Positions 1 through 10,250 of a stretch of 64,000 bases of DNA are shown in pieces (the first letter of the stretch is position 1; each line of letters starts with the position of its first letter). The notes beneath the pieces are model-generated. The model searched no databases. It had not been told where the DNA came from and saw only the letters and a program-made list of their open reading frames with translations. The stretch spans positions 91,985,845 through 92,049,844 of the forward strand of contig NC_087062.1 of NCBI RefSeq assembly GCF_963678635.1, in the 5' to 3' direction. Position numbers and translations under genes: made by a program. The DNA is from Symsagittifera roscoffensis. Taxonomy: Eukaryota > Xenacoelomorpha > Acoela > Convolutidae.

Positions 1-1
1 T

Positions 2-1003
2 AAGATGTTCTCAGCAGTTCCAGAGAGAACCAAGCAAGAGTTGGAGTCAATACTAGGAAAGAAATTCATGAGATATGTGAGCGGGAACTTCAGTGACTTT
101 GAGAGACAGAAACAGAGAGGATCAACTGTCACAGATTACAATACAGTTGACGAGAATGATGAAGTCCACCGAGTGATGATGGAAGTGGAACCATTACTGG
201 AAGCTTCGGGAAAACGTAATTGGAGGAGCATCATGTTGACACATGACGAGTTTCCCTGCCACTGCTTGCTGCAGACCTGGTGGTATCCCAAGCGTAGTAA
301 CCTGATGTTGATCTGGAACTCTGGAGAGCTGCTCTCCATGGGTTTACCAGACTCATCACAGCCCATAACAATAGTGATAGTGGGAGTTATGATGGCAATA
401 CGATGGCTGGAAGCTCATGTGAAAGAAAATAATAGACAGGAGGCACCGACGAGAGAACAGTTGCGGAAATTGGATTGTCTAAAAGATATAGATCTTTTTG
501 AGACAACGTCCAAAATTCTAAAAATTCCGATGGAAGTGAAGAAGATATGGGCAAGAAAACGATTGATGCCATGGTTCAGAGCTAACATGACTGCATGGTT
601 GTATGAATATGCTAAGAAGCATTTGTTGCAGCACGGTAGAGTGTACAGTGAATATCAGCTGGACATTGGAGCAGGAGCTTTCAAGCGAGCTCTCGTGACT
701 CATCGGAATGCAGTGACCACCGCTGTGAAAAGAATTTCCAGGATAAGTGAACGTAGTGGAAAGGAGAAGGCAGAGATGTTAAAGGAAGATTTGGAGAGAA
801 ATGTGACGTTGTGTCTCCACAACAGCTTCTGCAGGAACAGAGAATCTAACGTGGATCCCCTACCTTGTTGCAAACAGAGGGTAGAAGAGCATAAGTGTTG
901 GAGGACGGCTTCCAGCAGCGTCAGGATAGCTAACGACGTGTTGCAGGATACGGAAACTGAGAGTGCAGAGTCAGTATCACAGGAGGAAGAAATGGAACAT
1001 TGA
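2..1003 (+). CDS. ORF2 C-terminal region of the giant retroelement (partial at the left edge)
   Basis: This open frame runs from the window edge to a TGA at 1001-1003; the true start lies outside. The protein is helical and charged. It includes a short hydrophobic stretch (TIVIVGVMMAI), a Trp/Arg-rich middle, a Cys-containing segment (CCKQRVEEHKCW) and an acidic C-terminus ending EEEMEH. I recognise no domain. Homologous sequence lies at 22540-23098 (plus) and 2680-3668 (minus), and two of the three copies end at the same EEEMEH-stop. In this copy the frame is uninterrupted where the 3387 copy has a stop. The role is unknown, and it carries no envelope-like signal or membrane anchor. Confidence 0.75.
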   Translation, partial: KMFSAVPERTKQELESILGKKFMRYVSGNFSDFERQKQRGSTVTDYNTVDENDEVHRVMMEVEPLLEASGKRNWRSIMLTHDEFPCHCLLQTWWYPKRSNLMLIWNSGELLSMGLPDSSQPITIVIVGVMMAIRWLEAHVKENNRQEAPTREQLRKLDCLKDIDLFETTSKILKIPMEVKKIWARKRLMPWFRANMTAWLYEYAKKHLLQHGRVYSEYQLDIGAGAFKRALVTHRNAVTTAVKRISRISERSGKEKAEMLKEDLERNVTLCLHNSFCRNRESNVDPLPCCKQRVEEHKCWRTASSSVRIANDVLQDTETESAESVSQEEEMEH

Positions 1004-1599
1004 CGAATGGCCGAAAAACGAGATGCAAAAAGAGATGAAATTAGAAAAATTTAGAAGTTTTAGAACTTCTAAACGACGAAAAAAGAAGAAAACAAAGGAG
1101 TGATGAAGAAAAAGTTAAAACTCAGAATTGTTTATGTGTGTGAAAAAACTCAAGTGAGAAACCAAGCAACCAAGTTGAAATTGAAAACTGAAACATTTAG
1201 TTGAGTTTTGAAATTGTTGCATTTATAAATTTGCATTTTGATTTTAGTTGAGTGGCTTTAGAGACACTTACTTACTATTTATTTAGAAAGGCTTAAGTAA
1301 AGGAGTATATTTAAATATTCCAGCCTACATGACTGTTTTTAATCAGCTAGGAGAACTGATCACTTTGTGGTGACATGAAAGGCTTGGGTAATCTCTCGAA
1401 GAGGGAGATTATTTCATTGTTCTTTCTAACCACAGAGTTTCTTAGTTTTAATATTCAAGACAAAAACAAGCGAGATTTCCGAAGGGAGGAAGCATAGTAG
1501 GATAATTTTAGCTTGTTGGTTGGCAGGACTGTCCTGCAAACCAACACCTTTTAAATCTAGGAGAGAAAGTTTTTAATCAGGACAAATCTATCAGAGAAA
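1004..1599 (+). other. 3' UTR of the left-edge giant element copy
   Basis: This is non-coding sequence after ORF2. It matches 23099-23690 (plus) and the reverse complement of about 2080-2680. It contains the conserved hairpin at 1514-1546. The match to the other copies ends just after an AATCAGGACA stretch near 1582, and the joint to the inverted LTR fragment follows at 1599/1600. Confidence 0.75.
1514..1546 (+). other. Conserved 3' UTR hairpin of the giant element
   Basis: Two 16-base arms (TGTTGGTTGGCAGGAC and GTCCTGCAAACCAACA) flank a single T, with one internal mismatch. The same hairpin is found at 2112-2144 (minus copy) and 23610-23642 (plus copy). In the latter, two arm changes leave G-U pairs, which suggests the RNA fold matters. 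Confidence 0.7.
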
Positions 1600-1831
1600 G
1601 TTTTAATTCTGGATTTCTTCCAAAATGGCCGTTTCGGACGTTTCTCAGAAATATGACGTCATACTTCGAAAATTTAAAAATTTGAAACACCAGAATATAC
1701 TAGCCTTCACCGTTTAGCTTATCGTCCCAATAACGCTGTTAATCTCTTAAAACCGTCAATTCTGAAGGTTAGCTGCTAAAATTTCGAATCTGTTGAATCT
1801 GAATTTTGGTCCATTTTGGTCGAATGTCACA
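1600..1831 (-). repeat. Truncated 3' LTR of the minus-strand giant element
   Basis: It matches 43121-43354, the distal part of the 5' LTR. The minus-strand LTR start, TGTGACATTCGACC, lies at 1831 reading leftward and adjoins the internal sequence CCGGACAGTCCG, as in the plus-strand copy. The rest of the LTR is missing and is replaced at 1599/1600 by the tail of another copy in opposite orientation. It contains a TGACGTCA site at 1654-1661. Confidence 0.85.
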
Positions 1832-2474
1832 TACTCCCCGGACAGTCCGATCAATATCCTCATTGAATCTCGCAATGTTCGTAAAATAGGTACAGTGTCA
1901 TCGAACAGAATTTTTAAAATGCACGACCTTACTTTTATCCGCGTCATATCGACTCATTGCAGAATATAAATGGCATCATACTACAACACTAAAGCCTTTA
2001 AATTTCTTCATTAATCTGCACATTGAGGATATGACCTAAAATAAAAACATCTTTTCTGACTTCCATTGTCAATGCCCTGATTAAAACTTTTTCTCCTAGA
2101 TTTTTAAAAGATGTTGGTTTGCAGGACAGTCCTGCCAACCAACAAGCTAAAATCATCCTACTATGCTCCTTCCCTTCGGAAATCTTGCTTGTTTTTGTCC
2201 TGAATATTAAAAATAAGAAACTCTGTGGTTAGAAAGAACAATGAAACAATCTTCCTCTTCGAAAGATTACCCAAGCCTTTCATATCACCACAAAGTGATC
2301 AGTTCTCCTAGTTGAATAAAAACAGTCATGCAGGCTGGAATATTTAAATATACTCTTTACTCAAGCCTTTCTAAATAAATAGTAAGTAAGTGTCTCTAAA
2401 GCCACTAACTAAAATCAAAATGCAAATTTATGAATGCAACAAATTCTTTAATGTTCAAAGATCAACTAAATGTT
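1832..2474 (-). other. 3' UTR of the minus-strand giant element
   Basis: Non-coding sequence between ORF2 and the 3' LTR. The conserved hairpin is at 2112-2144. Next to the LTR is the small palindrome CCGGACAGTCCG (about 1837-1848), followed by sequence similar to 23690-23917 of the plus-strand copy. Confidence 0.75.
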
Positions 2475-5400
2475 TCAGTCTTCAATTACAACTTGGTTGC
2501 TTAGTTTCTCACTTGAGTTTTTTTTCACACACATAAAACAATTCTGAGTTTTAATTTCGTCTTCTTCGTCACTCCTTTGTTTTCTTCTTTTTCGTCGTTT
2601 AGAAGTTCTAAAACTTCTAAATTCTTCTAATTTTTTTTTCTTTTTGCCTCTTGTTCTTTCGACCGTTTGTCCATGTTCCATCTCTTCCTCCTGTGACACT
2701 GACTCTGCACTTTCAGTTTCTGTGTCTTGCAACACATCGTTAGCTCTTCTGACGCTGTTGGAAGCATTCCTCCAACACTTCTGCTCTTCTACCCTCTGTT
2801 TGCAACAAGGTAGGGGATTCACGTTAGATTTTCTATTTCGGCAGAAGCTGTTGTGGAGACACAACGTCACGTTTCTCTCCAAATCTTCCTTCAACATCTC
2901 TGCCTTCTCCTTTCCACTACGTTCACTTATCCTGGAAATTCTTTTCACAGCGGTCGTCACTGCATTCCGATGAGTCACGAGAGCTCGCTTGAAAGCTCCT
3001 GCTCCAATGTCCAGCTGATATTCACTGTACACTCCACCGTGCTTCGACAAATGCTTCTTAGCATATTCATACAACCATGCAGTCATGTTAGCTCTGAACC
3101 ATGGCATCAATCGTGTTCTCGCCCATATCTTTTTCACTTCCATCGGAATGTTTAGAATCTTGCACATTGTCTCAAAAAGATCTAAATCTTTTAGACAATC
3201 CAATTTCTGCAACTGTTCTCTCGTCGGTGTCTCCTGTCTATTGTTTTCTCTCACATGAGCCTCCAGCCATCGTATCGCCATCATAACTCCCACTATCACT
3301 ATCGTTAAGGGCCGTGATGAGTCTGGTAAACCCATGGAGAGCAGCTCTCCAGAGTCCCAGATCAACACCAGATTACTACGCTTGGGTTACCACCAGGTCT
3401 GCACCAAGCAGTGGCAGGGAAACTCGTCATGTGTCAACATGATGCTCCTCCAATTACGTTTTCCCGAAGCTTCCAGTAATGGTTCCACTTCCATCATCAC
3501 TCGGTGGACTTCATCATTCTCGTCTACTGTATTGTAATCCGTAACGGTTGATCCTCTCTGTTTCTGTCTTTCAAAGTCACTGAAGTTCCCACTCACGTAT
3601 CCCATGAACTTCCTTCCCAGAATCGATTCCAACTTCTCCTTTGTTCTCTCTGGAACTGCTGAGAACATTTTACATAGCAACTCGTAGAATTTTTCGGACA
3701 TTCTCGTTAATCGCACACACTTTGGCACTGAGAAGGCTTGATCCACGATCGTTCTCGTACTCTTTACATCCACAGCTACGAAATGCACCCGGTATCTGCT
3801 CTTGCACATCGGAGCCAATGTCGATCCCACCAAATATCGTGCTCCTGATGGTCTACAAAAAGACTCACTATGTCTGATGTTCATTTCCGTCTCGATCGCT
3901 TCACTCCATTTTCCTATGTACTTTTGCTCAGTTTGCAGAACTCCTGGGAACACTTCTACACTGATGGCTGTGACCATCTCATGTTTCTGTTCTAGAATCA
4001 ATAGTGACTCTAAAGAACAAAACATGCTGTAGAATCCTAGTGCAGTCACTAGATTCACCTCGGTTCCTCCATGGCAACCTGCGATCAGTTCCGTTTCCGT
4101 CCTCGCTTTCATCACAATGTTCCCAAACAATATTATCAACTGTTTGTGTTGTTTCTCCAAGGTTTTCACGCAATCTAGACTTCCACAAACGTGACCTTCC
4201 AGTCCACAGACTTCTGCTAGATAGCTACCAGGTTTAACCCAGTGTTCTGGTCCCCAGCCAGGCAACTCCACCTTGTCTTCCCCGTTGCTCCTAGAGGCTG
4301 TTATCATCACATTATATATGATGTTCAGGTCACGCAGGTTACAATCTGCATTCAGCTCCCTCTGCACGTCTTGTGTCGCCCGTAATATCGAGTCAGCATT
4401 GGGACTAGGACACCATGGTGGTCTCATCAGTTCCCACACTACCATCAAGCTCGTTCTCAGTAGTTCATCTGAGAATCCCAACCCAAACTCCACTCTTTTG
4501 TCAGATTTTGGTACGGAAGGTGCAGTAACCTCTTCTTCCAAGACCAGTCCCCATTTGGTCTGTGGATTATTGGCGCTCTTAATTGTTACAATTCTCGACA
4601 GCCAGAATATTAGCAACACTGCCTGCTCGTAATCGAAGAAGCAATCGCGTATGTCTTCACTCAGGAATGGGTTGTACGCTATCCCTATGATTCTGGACAC
4701 GTAGCTGTACGACTTCTTCTTGATCGGTCCACAGTACTCACTGGATTTCGGTAGTGCCCCCATAGATTCTTTAGTGAGTCTCAGCTCCTTGTTTTCTGAT
4801 TTCGTCTATCTTTCTCGTGGGCTCTAACTCCTCAGGTTCTTTCATATTCACCCTCATCGGCTTGCTTTGATGCATCTCCAGCAGTGCTAGCAAGAGTAAA
4901 GCTTTTGCTCGTTCATCGCCCTCCCTCAACATCTTGGCACAGGTGTTCAATGCTGGTACTGAAATCTGCTCTATCAGGAATCGAATGAAACAGAGAGCGT
5001 CTCTCCGCTTCGCGCACAATACTGCTGCTCCCTCTTGGGTTATCAGATCCCTCAGGTTCGTCATAAGGAAAACTTTCTCTTCTTTTGACCTTTTCCTTTC
5101 TTCTGAGTCATATTCCCCGCGAGTTAATCCCATCATGCACCAGGCGAACCTCAGCTGTAATTCGGTTCTCACGTAGGGTACTGCCATGAGAGCGTGTATT
5201 CTCGGCGCAGTCCTCATCTCCTCTTCGAAGTACTTCAACACCACTGCTTTCCATGGAAGGCTCACTAACTGCTCGATTGTCTCCGCCTGCATCTCAGATG
5301 ACGCTAAAGTTCCATACGCCTTCTGCTTGTGGGTGGTGCCTCGCAACATCGTCTCCAGATAACCTTCCATGGCCTTTTCGTCTTCCAGGGCCATCACATA

Positions 5401-6382
5401 CCCTCTAGCCGAGTTTCGGTATTCTAACATCTCCATGTATCCACCGGCAGGTTCATCTATTGACACAGTCTCTGACACTGTCAGTCGGTTATATTCCACT
5501 GGTACTAGTTGTCCTGCGACACTTCCCTTTTCGTGGTTCATGGGAGATGGTTTAAAGTCTTTCATCGTGCTTTCTCCACATTGGCTAAGTATTTCCAATT
5601 CTAAGGTTGCTCCAGTCAGAGTGCGGTCACTCCTTTTGGATTTGTAACCTGTTGACTTTATCCCTGCCATGAGAATGGGTGGCACCATCGCTACATCGGT
5701 TAACATTCTGTCCGTGCGAGATAATTGATAATCACCTTGTCCCAAATCCATGGCTTCTTTGAATCGTTTTCGTTTCGCTGAATTGACAGCTTTCATTGAT
5801 ATCTCTGAATCCGCCTTCGTCTTTTCTACTCTCCTCGGCATCACCTTGGTGCCTAACTTCATCTTTATCTCATTGATCTTATCAATCACCAATTTCGATC
5901 GCATCGTTCCCCTCCTGGTTCTTGACAGATACACCACCTCTCTTTTATCATCCTACGGTGTCATCTTGATGGGAGAGTTCGCCTCACTTTCATCAGTGGC
6001 TGAGTCAATCAACAACTCACTCAATCTCCCTTCACTCTCATCAAGTTTGTCATGGACTTCCCGCATCAATGGTCGGTTGAGACTTGTTTTCAAAATGGAC
6101 TGGGTCCCATAGCTCTGAACCACTGTCCAGATTTCTTCCATGAACGCCACTCTGTCCCATCTGCATCCCGTCCTACTTTCGTGGTCTCGGTGATGTACTT
6201 CCCATTCTTCTTCGGGCAACGTTCCCAAGAAAGGTACTCTGGCTGAGCCCTTTATTCTTCTTCTTCTAGGTGATTCCATGAGGATTCTTTGTTCGTTATT
6301 TCTTGAATTGCCAGGAGAGCTGCTCTCCGGCAAATTCCGTTTCATTTCTGTAAAGGTTGACGGAGGTTCCAGTGTCGAAATG
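2475..6382 (-). pseudogene. ORF2, distal half, minus-strand giant element (cut by the nested insertion)
   Basis: This is the continuation of ORF2 after the nested insertion; its upstream half is at 24853-30098. The frame has a TAG at 5953-5955, a frameshift near 4765-4771, and a TAA at 3387-3389 where the left-edge copy has a sense codon. The longest open pieces are 4771-5937 (388 codons) and 3387-4763 (458 codons). The protein is rich in charged helices, with a Cys/Trp-rich stretch and a mildly hydrophobic segment near its C-terminal quarter. The usual terminal stop after EEEMEH is changed here, so the frame runs on into a Lys/Arg-rich tail to 2475. I recognise no domain in this half and no envelope features. 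About 3.15 kb of it is deleted in the plus-strand copy. Confidence 0.8.
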
Positions 6383-7321
6383 TGTGACATTCGACCAGAA
6401 TGTGAAAAATGCAATCTCTGCAGAATTCGGAATTTTAGCAGTAAGCCTTCCGGATTGGTGGTTTTTAAGAACTAAGGGCGTTATTGGAACGTTTAGCCAA
6501 ACGGTGAAGGCTGGAATATTCTAGTATTTTAAAATTTCAAAAATTCGAATGATGACGTCACATTTCTGAGAAATGCTGAAACGGCCATTTTTAACAAAAA
6601 CGAGTGAAAAAACACAACAACAACATTAGTTGCGCTGACGAGAACAACTTTATCGAAATTGAAGAAGTCGAAATTGAAGAAAAACAGCAGCAGAGTGCAG
6701 AGAACGTTCCGAGTTGCAACTATTGTGCTGCTACAATAGTTGCAAGGCCGTTGCGAACAACGGTGAAGGGTAAGAAACCAGCCTTCCGTGTTATCGTGAA
6801 TTCGAACTCAAGGAGCTTGATTCACTGGATTCAAGAATCCGGAAGGGTCTCGGGACGGAAACTTTTATTAACTCATATGAACTTTTAGCATCCTGTCATG
6901 TCCTGACTTGAATTTAATTGATATTTGGATTAGTTTTGACAAGGATGAGGTGCTAAGAGTTGGGGGGGGGGGGAAGGGTTGATCCATCTTCGATGGAGAT
7001 GATGATTTTTATCTACTGAACAAAAACAATAGTAATTTAATAAGTAGTAGCCCTGTTTTTAGGAGTGACCTCGTGGTCTGGGGATACTGAGACCCAGCCA
7101 TGAGCTCACTATTTTTGCATGTAATTCAGTTAATTTGAGCGTTCTGGTCGAAGCCGGAGGACAGTAACGTTTTTGTCGACCCGATGTAAGAAAGACCACC
7201 GAAAAGTACTGGATTGGTAGAGACGGTGAAAAACATGCAAAGCTCTGTTTAGACGCTAGCCAGTCGTCTTAAGACTTTGTTTTGTTATCCGTCGATATGT
7301 ATCTTCCGGGCGAATGTTACA
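6383..7321 (+). repeat. 5' LTR of the plus-strand giant element
   Basis: 939 bp, starting TGTGACATTCG and ending CGAATGTTACA, so the two ends form an imperfect 11-bp inverted repeat. It carries a CRE-like TGACGTCA at 6553-6560 and a 41-base block at about 7070-7110 with a GGTCT/AGACC stem. That block is nearly unchanged in the otherwise diverged minus-strand LTR (42665-42706). A long G run lies at 6962-6973. Small ORFs inside (e.g. 6604-6888) are not supported as genes. Confidence 0.93.
6553..6560. promoter_or_regulatory. CRE/ATF-type TGACGTCA palindrome in the LTR
   Basis: The full 8-base palindrome TGACGTCA is present in all four LTR pieces: 6553-6560, 24088-24095, 43175-43182 and 1654-1661. 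The flanking bases differ between the two LTR types. This is the classic CREB/ATF (bZIP) binding sequence. Its conservation in the U3-like half suggests a transcriptional role, which is inferred. Confidence 0.5.
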
Positions 7322-7333
7322 TGTATGTTTTTA

Positions 7334-7348
7334 TGGCGCTCCTGGGTG
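7334..7348 (+). other. Primer binding site
   Basis: TGGCGCTCCTGGGTG begins with TGG, the complement of a tRNA CCA end, and lies 12 nt inside the 5' LTR. The identical 15 bases occur at the same place in the minus-strand copy (42587-42601). The matching tRNA cannot be named without the host tRNA set. Confidence 0.75.
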
Positions 7349-7878
7349 TTATTCTTTCATAACATCATGACCGGCGGAACCGTTAACGAGCACTCCGCGC
7401 CGAGCGGATGCTCACATTAACGCCCTTAATAGGCCTAAACTGCGGGGGCGGAAGGGTAGTTCGGAACGCGGAAGCCTTCCGGATTACCGTGAATAGTTTT
7501 TTAACCTAGTTAAGACCGAAAATTCACGAACCAGGAAGGGTGGGGGGAATCATGAACCCCTCATCCCCTGAGTGGTTTGTGACCAAAAACACTTAAAGAT
7601 ATAAGCAAAACCAAACAAAAAATAGTATAGTACCCAAGAAAAACAAAAAACATAAAAAATAACCGAAAAAACCAAAAACAGTAAAAAAGTAAAAAATCAG
7701 TAGAAATCATCCCCCCAGACAAGATGTGATTCAACCCCCCCGTTTGTTGTTGATAGATATATTGTAATTACAGGCATTCATATCAGTCAGGATTGTTACG
7801 ATCAGTTTTGTAGCCCGTTTGTGAGGCTTGTACTGTAGGGTTATTTGAGCATTTAAGCACGTTAATGATAAATTGCGC

Positions 7879-8121
7879 TCAATCCGGAAGGGTCAGCTGA
7901 TTTGCGCTCAATTCGGAAGGGTCCTGGGTGAAGACCGATCCGGCAAGCAGTACAAGGAGCAACAAGAAGGGGCTCAACGACAACAACAATCGACTGTTGG
8001 GTATCGTTAACAAGTTTTGTATCCCTTTTGGTACAAAAAGTAAGATAGTAATCTGTGGGGGGCTCGACAGTGCTGCACTGTAGTTTCCCTTCACCGAACT
8101 GCGAATATCCGAGTTAAGCAC
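7879..8121 (-). CDS. Small antisense ORF in the leader with a hydrophobic segment
   Basis: An 80-codon frame antisense to the element. It encodes a protein with a strongly hydrophobic stretch (LLLSLSPFLLLLVLLAGSVF, residues about 45-64) that could be a single membrane helix, and ends SANQLTLPD. The minus-strand element keeps the same 80-codon frame intact (41838-42080) with only about three residue changes, while all its large ORFs are broken. The nucleotide sequence here is also unusually well conserved, so this may reflect an RNA signal rather than a protein. No family recognised. Confidence 0.3.
   Translation of the reverse strand: MLNSDIRSSVKGNYSAALSSPPQITILLFVPKGIQNLLTIPNSRLLLSLSPFLLLLVLLAGSVFTQDPSELSANQLTLPD
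8067..8081. other. 15-base dyad in the leader (ACAGTGCTGCACTGT)
   Basis: A perfect 7+1+7 inverted repeat lying inside the best-conserved block of the leader. It is also present at 41878-41892 in the minus-strand copy. It shares the GTGC-N-GCAC core with the second leader dyad at 10603-10617. It could form a short hairpin or a dimer-linkage-type contact in the RNA; function is inferred only. Confidence 0.45.
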
Positions 8122-8142
8122 CTTAATTCGGATAATAAACAG

Positions 8143-10250
8143 ACCCGGAGGGGTATAGTATTACTAATATTATTATTTATATAGCCTATATTAATAGTCT
8201 TATATCGTTTTTCAGTGAAAAACAACGAAAACAGACCGGTTTTTAGGGTCAAAATAGCGATATTTTGATCCCCCCACAAGTCGCGATTTTTGAGATATCG
8301 ATATTTTTTGAAACGGAAAAAAGCGCTAAGTTAGTGTGTTACATCGTAACTGCACTACTGTAATAAGTAGAACCGGTTAACTTTAGTTCGGAAGTGGTTG
8401 GAACTAGTTTGGTACAAAAAACCAAATTTTCCTATTTTTTGATAGTAAGAAACACTATAAAATCAGAAAATTTTTTGAAATCTTTGAGTTAGGACAGCAA
8501 AAATAGTTGTTCGGACAACGTCCACTAGTGAATATACGAGTTTTAAAACCCGCTACCCGAAAGCCTTCCGGGTTGCAGAGAAATCGAACATAACGTGTTT
8601 GATTTGGTGGATTCATCAATCCGGAGGGGTCCAGGTAGCATTGTTTTTCGCAAATTTTTTCTACAAAAGCGTTTTAGATCGGGTCTTTTGCATTGAGCTA
8701 GAAGAGTATAGGCCTTCTGAGCTCAGATCAATAATTTTTAGGTCGAAAGGACCAGATTTGCGGAAAAAGTTAGGCGGAACCTATAAGAGAGAAAATTTTT
8801 GAGTTTGGAAGAAAGACGTTTTAGTTAATAACTTTGGAACTACTGAGCATATTGAGTTGATCTTGGTACCAATAGATCAGAAATTAGCTGAGCTTACTGA
8901 TAGGGTTACCACTATAAAATCAGTTAATTCAAACAGCATAAAATCAACGCAGAACGTATCCGGAGGGGTATAAGCTGAGATTAAGAAAACTACGAAAAGC
9001 TACTTTGACAGAGCTAAGGGCTCCCAATCCGGAGGGGTCGAAACTGCACTACTGTAATAAGTAGAACCGGTTAACTTTAGTTCGGAAGTGGTTGGAACTA
9101 GTTTGGTACAAAAAACCAAATTTTCCCATTTTTTGATAGTAAGAAACACTATAAAATCAGAAAATTTTTTGAAATCTTTGAGTTAGGACAGCAAAAATAG
9201 TTGTTCGGACAACGTCCACTAGTGAATCTACGAGTTTTAAAACCCGCTACCCGAAAGCCTTCCGGGTTGCAGAGAAATCGAACATAACGTGTTTGATTTG
9301 GTGGATTCATCAATCCGGAGGGGTCCAGGTAGCATTGTTTTTCGCAAATTTTTTCTACAAAAGCGTTTTAGATCGGGTCTTTTGCATTGAACTAGAAGAG
9401 TATAGGCCTTCTGAGCTCAGATCAATAATTTTTAGGTCGAAAGGACCAGATTTGCGGAAAAAGTTAGGCGGAACCTATAAGAGAGAAAATTTTTGAGTTT
9501 GGAAGAAAGACGTTTTAGTTAATAACTTTGGAACTACTGAGCATATTGAGTTGATCTTGGTACCAATAGATCAGAAATTAGCTGAGCTTACTGATAGGGT
9601 TAGAAATTTTTTTTGGAAAAGTAAGCGAGAAAATTTTTGAGATTGTTTTTAGCAAATTACACAAATCCGGAGGGGTACACCCTTCACGTTTTATAAATTT
9701 TTCTGAAAAACCCTTATACCCCTACCAAAAGTTGATAGCGATTGAACTAAGTAACTTAGGACAGTTCTAGACAAAAAGGGAGGGCTGAAGGCACAAGACA
9801 ACCATAATAGAGTCGAAATTAGGCAAGTGATAAGACCCTTCACCGTTAGTGTGAATTGTCAAATAAGTGCCTTAACTTCAATCCGGAGGGGTCTAGGAAA
9901 GGACCCTATACCCTTCCCAGTTAATTCAAACAGCATAAAATCAACGCAGAACGTATCCGGAGGGGTATAAGCTGAGATTAAGAAAACTACGAAAAGCTAC
10001 TTTGACAGAGCTAAGGGCTCCCAATCCGGAGGGGTCGAAATTTTTCAAAGTCAGAGGGGTCCGAATCCGGAGGGGTCTACTTTCCACAAAACCGGAGGGG
10101 TCCGAATCCGGAGGGGTCTTATAGTTGCTAATTCGGAGGGGTCCAAATCCGGAGGGGTCTACTATTAACTAACTCGGAGGGGTCCCAATCCTGAGGGGTC
10201 TATATTCTGACAGTCCGGAAGGGTCCTATTTGTGCCAATCCGGAGGGGTA
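8143..10250 (+). repeat. Array of ATCCGGAGGGGTC motifs in the leader
   Basis: About 20 copies of a 13-14 base motif, consensus AATCCGGAGGGGTC, with small variations (AATTCGG, AACCGG, CAGTCCGGAAGGG). Examples start at 8618, 8957, 9026, 9312, 9664, 9880, 9955, 10023, 10064, 10105, 10146 and 10237. In 10023-10250 about twelve copies sit closely spaced. All are in one orientation. The minus-strand copy has the same array at about 40443-40620. The spacing is irregular and the unit too short for a CRISPR. It resembles a clustered protein-binding array such as an insulator, which is inference. Confidence 0.75.
8348..9602 (+). repeat. Tandem duplication in the leader, period 694 bp
   Basis: Bases 8348-8908 are repeated at 9042-9602 with very few changes, so the small 67-codon frame at 8599 reappears at 9293. 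A further piece, 8921-9043, is repeated at 9918-10040. The minus-strand copy has only one version of this stretch (about 41090-41600), so the expansion is specific to the plus-strand copy or its lineage. Confidence 0.85.

Larger units (their letters stand above)
1..1599 (+). mobile_element. 3' end of a giant gypsy-type element, left-edge copy
   Basis: This is the tail of a third copy of the giant LTR family, entering from the left edge. It holds the C-terminal part of ORF2 (to 1003) and most of the 3' UTR including its hairpin (1514-1546). The same stretch occurs on the minus strand at about 2080-3668 and on the plus strand at 22540-23680. It stops at about 1599 without reaching its own LTR. 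There it is fused, at a short AGAGAAAGTTTTAAT-like repeat, to a minus-strand LTR fragment. It is a separate, diverged copy rather than an exact inversion, because its protein differs from the 2475-3668 copy at many residues. Confidence 0.85.

Noticed and set aside
1756-1947. 63-codon frame across the LTR and internal boundary
   Set aside because: It crosses the LTR edge at 1831 and is not open in the equivalent place of the plus-strand copy.
6604-6888. 94-codon frame in the LTR (also 24139-24405)
   Set aside because: It lies wholly in LTR sequence, is repeated only because the LTR is, and is not kept in the minus-strand LTR type.
7070-7110. tRNA or tRNA-like gene in the LTR
   Set aside because: Only one short stem is present. 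There is no cloverleaf, no anticodon arm and no A/B box pair.
8599-9496. Two identical 67-codon frames (8599-8802 and 9293-9496) as a gene pair
   Set aside because: They are the same frame copied by the 694-bp tandem duplication. The minus-strand copy does not keep it open, and no motif supports coding.
8143-10250. Regular short repeats resembling a CRISPR array
   Set aside because: The unit is only 13-14 bases, spacing varies from about 10 to several hundred bases, no cas genes are present, and the context is a eukaryotic retroelement leader.
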